This document shows, piece by piece, positions 61,300 to 64,000 of a DNA stretch of 64,000 nucleotides (within the stretch, counting starts at the first letter, position 1; the number at the start of each line of letters is the position of its first letter). The translations under genes and the position numbers were made by a program. The DNA is from Micromonospora chersina. Lineage in GTDB: Bacteria > Actinomycetota > Actinomycetes > Mycobacteriales > Micromonosporaceae. The stretch spans positions 434,001 to 498,000 of the forward strand of contig NZ_FMIB01000002.1 in assembly GCF_900091475.1 (NCBI RefSeq), written 5' to 3'. Below the pieces are notes generated by a model. It was not told the DNA's origin. It searched no databases and saw only the letters and a list, made by a program, of their open reading frames with translations.

Positions 61300-63013
61300 C
61301 CGGCTCCGCACCGGCCTCCCAGTAACCCACCAGCTCCCGGTACGCGGCCGACCGGGCCAGCAGCCCCGGGTGGCTGTCGAGCATCGCGTGCCCGCCGTCG
61401 AGCAGCAGCACGCGGCGGGCGCGCAGCGCCGAACTGACCCGGTGCGCGATGATCACGAGCGTGCCGGGTCGTTCGGCGAACGCCGCCTCCAGCCGCGCCT
61501 CGGTGGCCGGGTCGAGGTGGCAGGTGGCCTCGTCGAGGATCACCAGGGGCGCGGGGGAGAGCCAGGCGCGCAGCAGCGCCACCTGCTGGCGCTCCCCGGC
61601 GGACAGGCCGGCCGGGCGCAGCGTCGCGTCCAGCCCGCCGAGCCGGTCCACCAGCTCCGACAGGCCCAGCCGGGCCGCCGCCCGGACGATCGCCGGGTCC
61701 GCCAGGTCGGGCCGCAGGTAGCGGAGGTTGTCCCGGACGCTGCCGGTGAAGACGTACGCCTCCTGCGGGATCAGCACCCGCCGCCGCGCCAGCTCGGCGG
61801 CCGTCGCGCCGGCCACCGGGGTTCCGCCCACCTCCACCGTGCCGGCCTGCGGACGCAGCACCCCGGCGATCAGCGCGGCCAGGGTGGACTTGCCGATCCC
61901 GCTGGCGCCGACCACCACGAGGTGGTCGCCGTCGGGCACGTCGAGGTCGAAGCCGTCGAGCACCGGGTCGGCGTGCGGCCCGTACCGGAACGTCACGCCC
62001 CGCAGGGACAGCGCCGTCCGGCCCGGTGGCGCGGGCCGCGCCCCGCCGGCCGGCGCGGCCCCGCCGGGCGCCGGGACGGCCGTCCGCAGGAGCCGGTCCA
62101 GGGTCACGGTGAACCGCAGCCCGCCGGCGGCCACGCCCTGGACGAGGGTGTGCAGGGCGGGTTGCACCCCCCGCACGACGTAGACCAGGGCGCCCAGCAC
62201 CGCGCCCGGCCCGAGGCCCTGCCGGACCAGCCACGGGGTGGCGAGCACGACCACCGGCACCGGCAGCCAGCCACCCACGGCCAGGCTGAGGCCACGGGTG
62301 ACCGCCATGGCGGCGAGCCGTCGCTCCACCCGCGCCTGCGCGTCGACGTGCCGGCCCACCCAGCGCGTGACCTGCTCCCGCGCGCCGCTCACCGACACGT
62401 CGCGGTGGCCGGTGACCGCCGTGACCGCGACCCGGGTGAGGCGTTCGTCGGCGAGCACGTACTCCCGCTGGCGGGCGATCATCGCGGGCACGGCGGCCGC
62501 GAACAGCCCGAGACCGGCCAGCACCGGCACGGTGACCAGCAGGGCGACCGGGGCGGCGAGGGAGAACAGCCCGACGATCGCGGCGCACGCGGCGAACAGG
62601 AAACCGCGGACCACCGTCAGGAGGCCGGCCCAGGTGTCCCGGACGATCTCCACCTGGTGGGTCAGGCGGCCCACCGCCGCGTCGTCGACCCGGCCGCCCG
62701 TCGCGCCCGCCAGCGCGCCGGCCACCACCCGGCGCAGCAGGTCGTCGCGGAACGGCTCGACCACGTCGCCGAGGCACGCGTACGCCCGGTTCGTGCCCAC
62801 GGCGCCGACCAGCACGGCGGCGGCCAGCAGCCCCAGCCAGAGCAGCCCGACCGCCGGACGCCCGGCCAGGAAGCCGGCGTCCACGGCCCGGGCGGTGAGC
62901 AGCCCGGTGAGCGCCGCCGGCAGCGCCTCGGCCGCCGACCACGCCGCCAGCCGCACGAGCGCGGCCCGCCGTGCCCGCAGCGCGGCCCGGGTCACCGCAC
63001 CGACAGTGGTCAC
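61229..63013 (-). CDS. ABC exporter half-transporter 2 (membrane domain fused to ATPase)
   Basis: 594 residues. Six-helix ABC exporter membrane domain (about 1-310), then the ATPase: Walker A GASGIGKST, signature LSAGERQQV, Walker B LVILDEATCHLD and the switch His in IIAHR. GTG 63013 overlaps the stop of the upstream ABC gene by 4 bases (GTGA), so the two are translated together and probably form a heterodimer. The C-terminal 23 residues (GAEPVRSSPTPGRSAP...) extend into the convergent regulator gene, an unusual 71-base overlap. It likely exports a peptide or natural product. Confidence 0.9.
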   Translation of the reverse strand: MTTVGAVTRAALRARRAALVRLAAWSAAEALPAALTGLLTARAVDAGFLAGRPAVGLLWLGLLAAAVLVGAVGTNRAYACLGDVVEPFRDDLLRRVVAGALAGATGGRVDDAAVGRLTHQVEIVRDTWAGLLTVVRGFLFAACAAIVGLFSLAAPVALLVTVPVLAGLGLFAAAVPAMIARQREYVLADERLTRVAVTAVTGHRDVSVSGAREQVTRWVGRHVDAQARVERRLAAMAVTRGLSLAVGGWLPVPVVVLATPWLVRQGLGPGAVLGALVYVVRGVQPALHTLVQGVAAGGLRFTVTLDRLLRTAVPAPGGAAPAGGARPAPPGRTALSLRGVTFRYGPHADPVLDGFDLDVPDGDHLVVVGASGIGKSTLAALIAGVLRPQAGTVEVGGTPVAGATAAELARRRVLIPQEAYVFTGSVRDNLRYLRPDLADPAIVRAAARLGLSELVDRLGGLDATLRPAGLSAGERQQVALLRAWLSPAPLVILDEATCHLDPATEARLEAAFAERPGTLVIIAHRVSSALRARRVLLLDGGHAMLDSHPGLLARSAAYRELVGYWEAGAEPVRSSPTPGRSAPLPTGSARRSSP

Positions 63014-64000
63014 GAGCGGAACACCGCCCGGTAGGCCGGGTCGTCCCAGAGCACGGCGTGCGGGCCGACCGCGCGGATCCGTCCGGCCGCCACCCAGGCC
63101 ACCAGGTCGGCCCGGGCGGCAGTGCCGACCCGGTGGCTCACCACCACCCGGGTACGCCGGTCCGCCCGGTCGGTGAGCGCCCGGTTCACCCGGTACTCGG
63201 TCACCGTGTCCAGGCTGGACGTGGCGTCGTCCAGGACGAGCAGCCGCTGGGCCCGTAGCGCGCGGGCGAGACCGAGCCGCTGGCGTTCCCCGCCCGACAT
63301 GGCGACCTCGGCCAGCGGCGTGCCGTACCGGTCGGGCAGCCGCTCGACGAAGTCGTGGATGGCCGCCGCCCGGGCCACCGGCACCGGGTCGGCGCCGCAG
63401 CCGACCGCGGCGCCCACCGTCTCGCCGACCAGCACGGGCCTTTCGAACCCGTAGCCGACCGCCGCGTGCAGGGCCGCCGCCGACAGGTCGGGCAGCGGCG
63501 TCCCGTCCAGCAGCACCTCCCCGGCGTCCGGGTCGCGCAGCCGGCCGGCGACGGCGGCGAGCAGCGACTTGCCGGCGCCGGACGCGCCCACGACGGCGAG
63601 CAGGGCGCCCCCCGGCACCCGCAGGTCCACCCCGTCGAGCAGCGGCCGGCCGTCGTCGGCCCGCACGCCGACCCCGCGCAGCTCCAGGCAGCCGGGACCG
63701 GGCGGCAGGGTCCGGTCGCCGTACCGGCGGGCAGGTTCGGTGAGCACCTCGGCCGCGCGGCGGCAGCCGGCGCGTACCCGGACGGCCTTGTTGAGGGCGC
63801 TGACCACGGTGCCGAGGCCGGCGCCGAGCGCGGCGTACTGGAGGGCGGCCAGCAGGTCTCCCGGCGTCAGCCGGCCGGCGGCCAGGGCGAGCCCGCCCAC
63901 CGCGACCACCGCCAGTTGCAGCGTCGGGCTGAGCACGGCGCCCCGGGTCGCGGCCCCGGCCAGCACGGTCCACGTCCGCGTGCCGTGCCGCCGCAGCTCC
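63010..64000 (-). CDS. ABC exporter half-transporter 1 (5' end beyond window)
   Basis: The frame is open to base 64000, so only the last 330 residues are present. The end of the membrane domain (ELRRHGTRTWTVLAGAATRG..., AGRLTPGDLLAALQYAALG) leads to the ATPase: Walker A GASGAGKS, signature MSGGERQRL, Walker B LLVLDDATSSLD and the switch His in VVSHR. The Glu after Walker B Asp is replaced (LDDATS), so its ATP site may be catalytically weak, as in many heterodimeric exporters. An internal ATG at 63966 is not the start. It is coupled to the next ABC gene. Confidence 0.88.
   Translation of the reverse strand, partial: ELRRHGTRTWTVLAGAATRGAVLSPTLQLAVVAVGGLALAAGRLTPGDLLAALQYAALGAGLGTVVSALNKAVRVRAGCRRAAEVLTEPARRYGDRTLPPGPGCLELRGVGVRADDGRPLLDGVDLRVPGGALLAVVGASGAGKSLLAAVAGRLRDPDAGEVLLDGTPLPDLSAAALHAAVGYGFERPVLVGETVGAAVGCGADPVPVARAAAIHDFVERLPDRYGTPLAEVAMSGGERQRLGLARALRAQRLLVLDDATSSLDTVTEYRVNRALTDRADRRTRVVVSHRVGTAARADLVAWVAAGRIRAVGPHAVLWDDPAYRAVFRS

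Overview
The window is high-GC DNA (roughly 70 percent or more by eye) with strong third-position G/C bias, frequent GTG starts, many ATGA/GTGA start-stop overlaps and a large load of Sec/Tat-exported hydrolases. Together with the gene families present (c-di-AMP riboswitch before an Rpf/LysM protein, M6 and M4 proteases, GH3/GH6/GH16 enzymes, tandem LuxR regulators beside an ABC pair), this points to a filamentous actinomycete, most likely Micromonosporaceae (Micromonospora-like). That taxonomic call is inference. No rRNA, tRNA, CRISPR array, transposase or phage gene was seen.

Layout. 0-3 kb: the 3' part of a large sensor with pentapeptide repeats and about 15 WD40 blades. 3.2-12.8 kb: one 3,221-residue exported protein whose last third is built of RTX-type calcium-binding repeats. 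12.9-14.3 kb: a GNAT-PhzF pair. 14.4-18.5 kb: divergent GH16 beta-glucanase and GH3 beta-glucosidase with a shared, operator-rich promoter region. 18.6-25.5 kb: a translationally coupled ArsR-MFS pair, smpB, a FUSC-type membrane protein, a beta-hydroxyacid dehydrogenase-like protein and a Tat-exported vanadium haloperoxidase. 25.5-27.8 kb: a three-gene operon with two 4-base overlaps encoding a FadR-type regulator, an alkylglycerol-monooxygenase-like membrane oxygenase and a YhhN/TMEM86 lysoplasmalogenase-like protein. It also has a textbook FadR-type operator and could be an ether-lipid degradation unit. 27.9-33.1 kb: htpG, a small unknown gene, an HxlR-SDR pair and a luciferase-like/hemerythrin fusion. 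33.2-36.7 kb: a second GH3 gene, then an Rpf-LysM gene behind a c-di-AMP (ydaO) riboswitch, then a YbaB-like gene.

36.8-50.7 kb is rich in exported peptidases: an M4 thermolysin-like enzyme, an S1-fold protein that has lost its catalytic His and Ser and carries FG-GAP repeats, an S15-type hydrolase and an M6 peptidase followed by two coupled lipoproteins. A PucR regulator and a DapA-fold protein lacking the Schiff-base lysine lie among them. The stretch ends with a rearranged CaiB-type CoA transferase. 50.7-54.5 kb: a bifunctional class A PBP and a GH6 cellulase with a near-perfect CebR/CelR-type operator. 54.6-59.9 kb: a GNAT, a proline-rich exported protein, a lipid-kinase-like protein, a nucleotidyltransferase and a GH18-like chitinase. 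59.9-64 kb: two tandem LuxR/NarL regulators with degenerate receiver domains, convergent with two coupled ABC exporter half-genes. The last of these runs off the window. This gene set resembles the edge of a SapB/AmfS-type class III lanthipeptide locus.

The main threads are extracellular polysaccharide and protein degradation (five glycoside hydrolases, several peptidases), with sequence-visible regulation: a CebR-like box at GH6, and an identical 14-bp palindrome at the same distance from the predicted -35 of both GH3 genes. Function assignments rest on motifs visible in the translations. No database search was possible.
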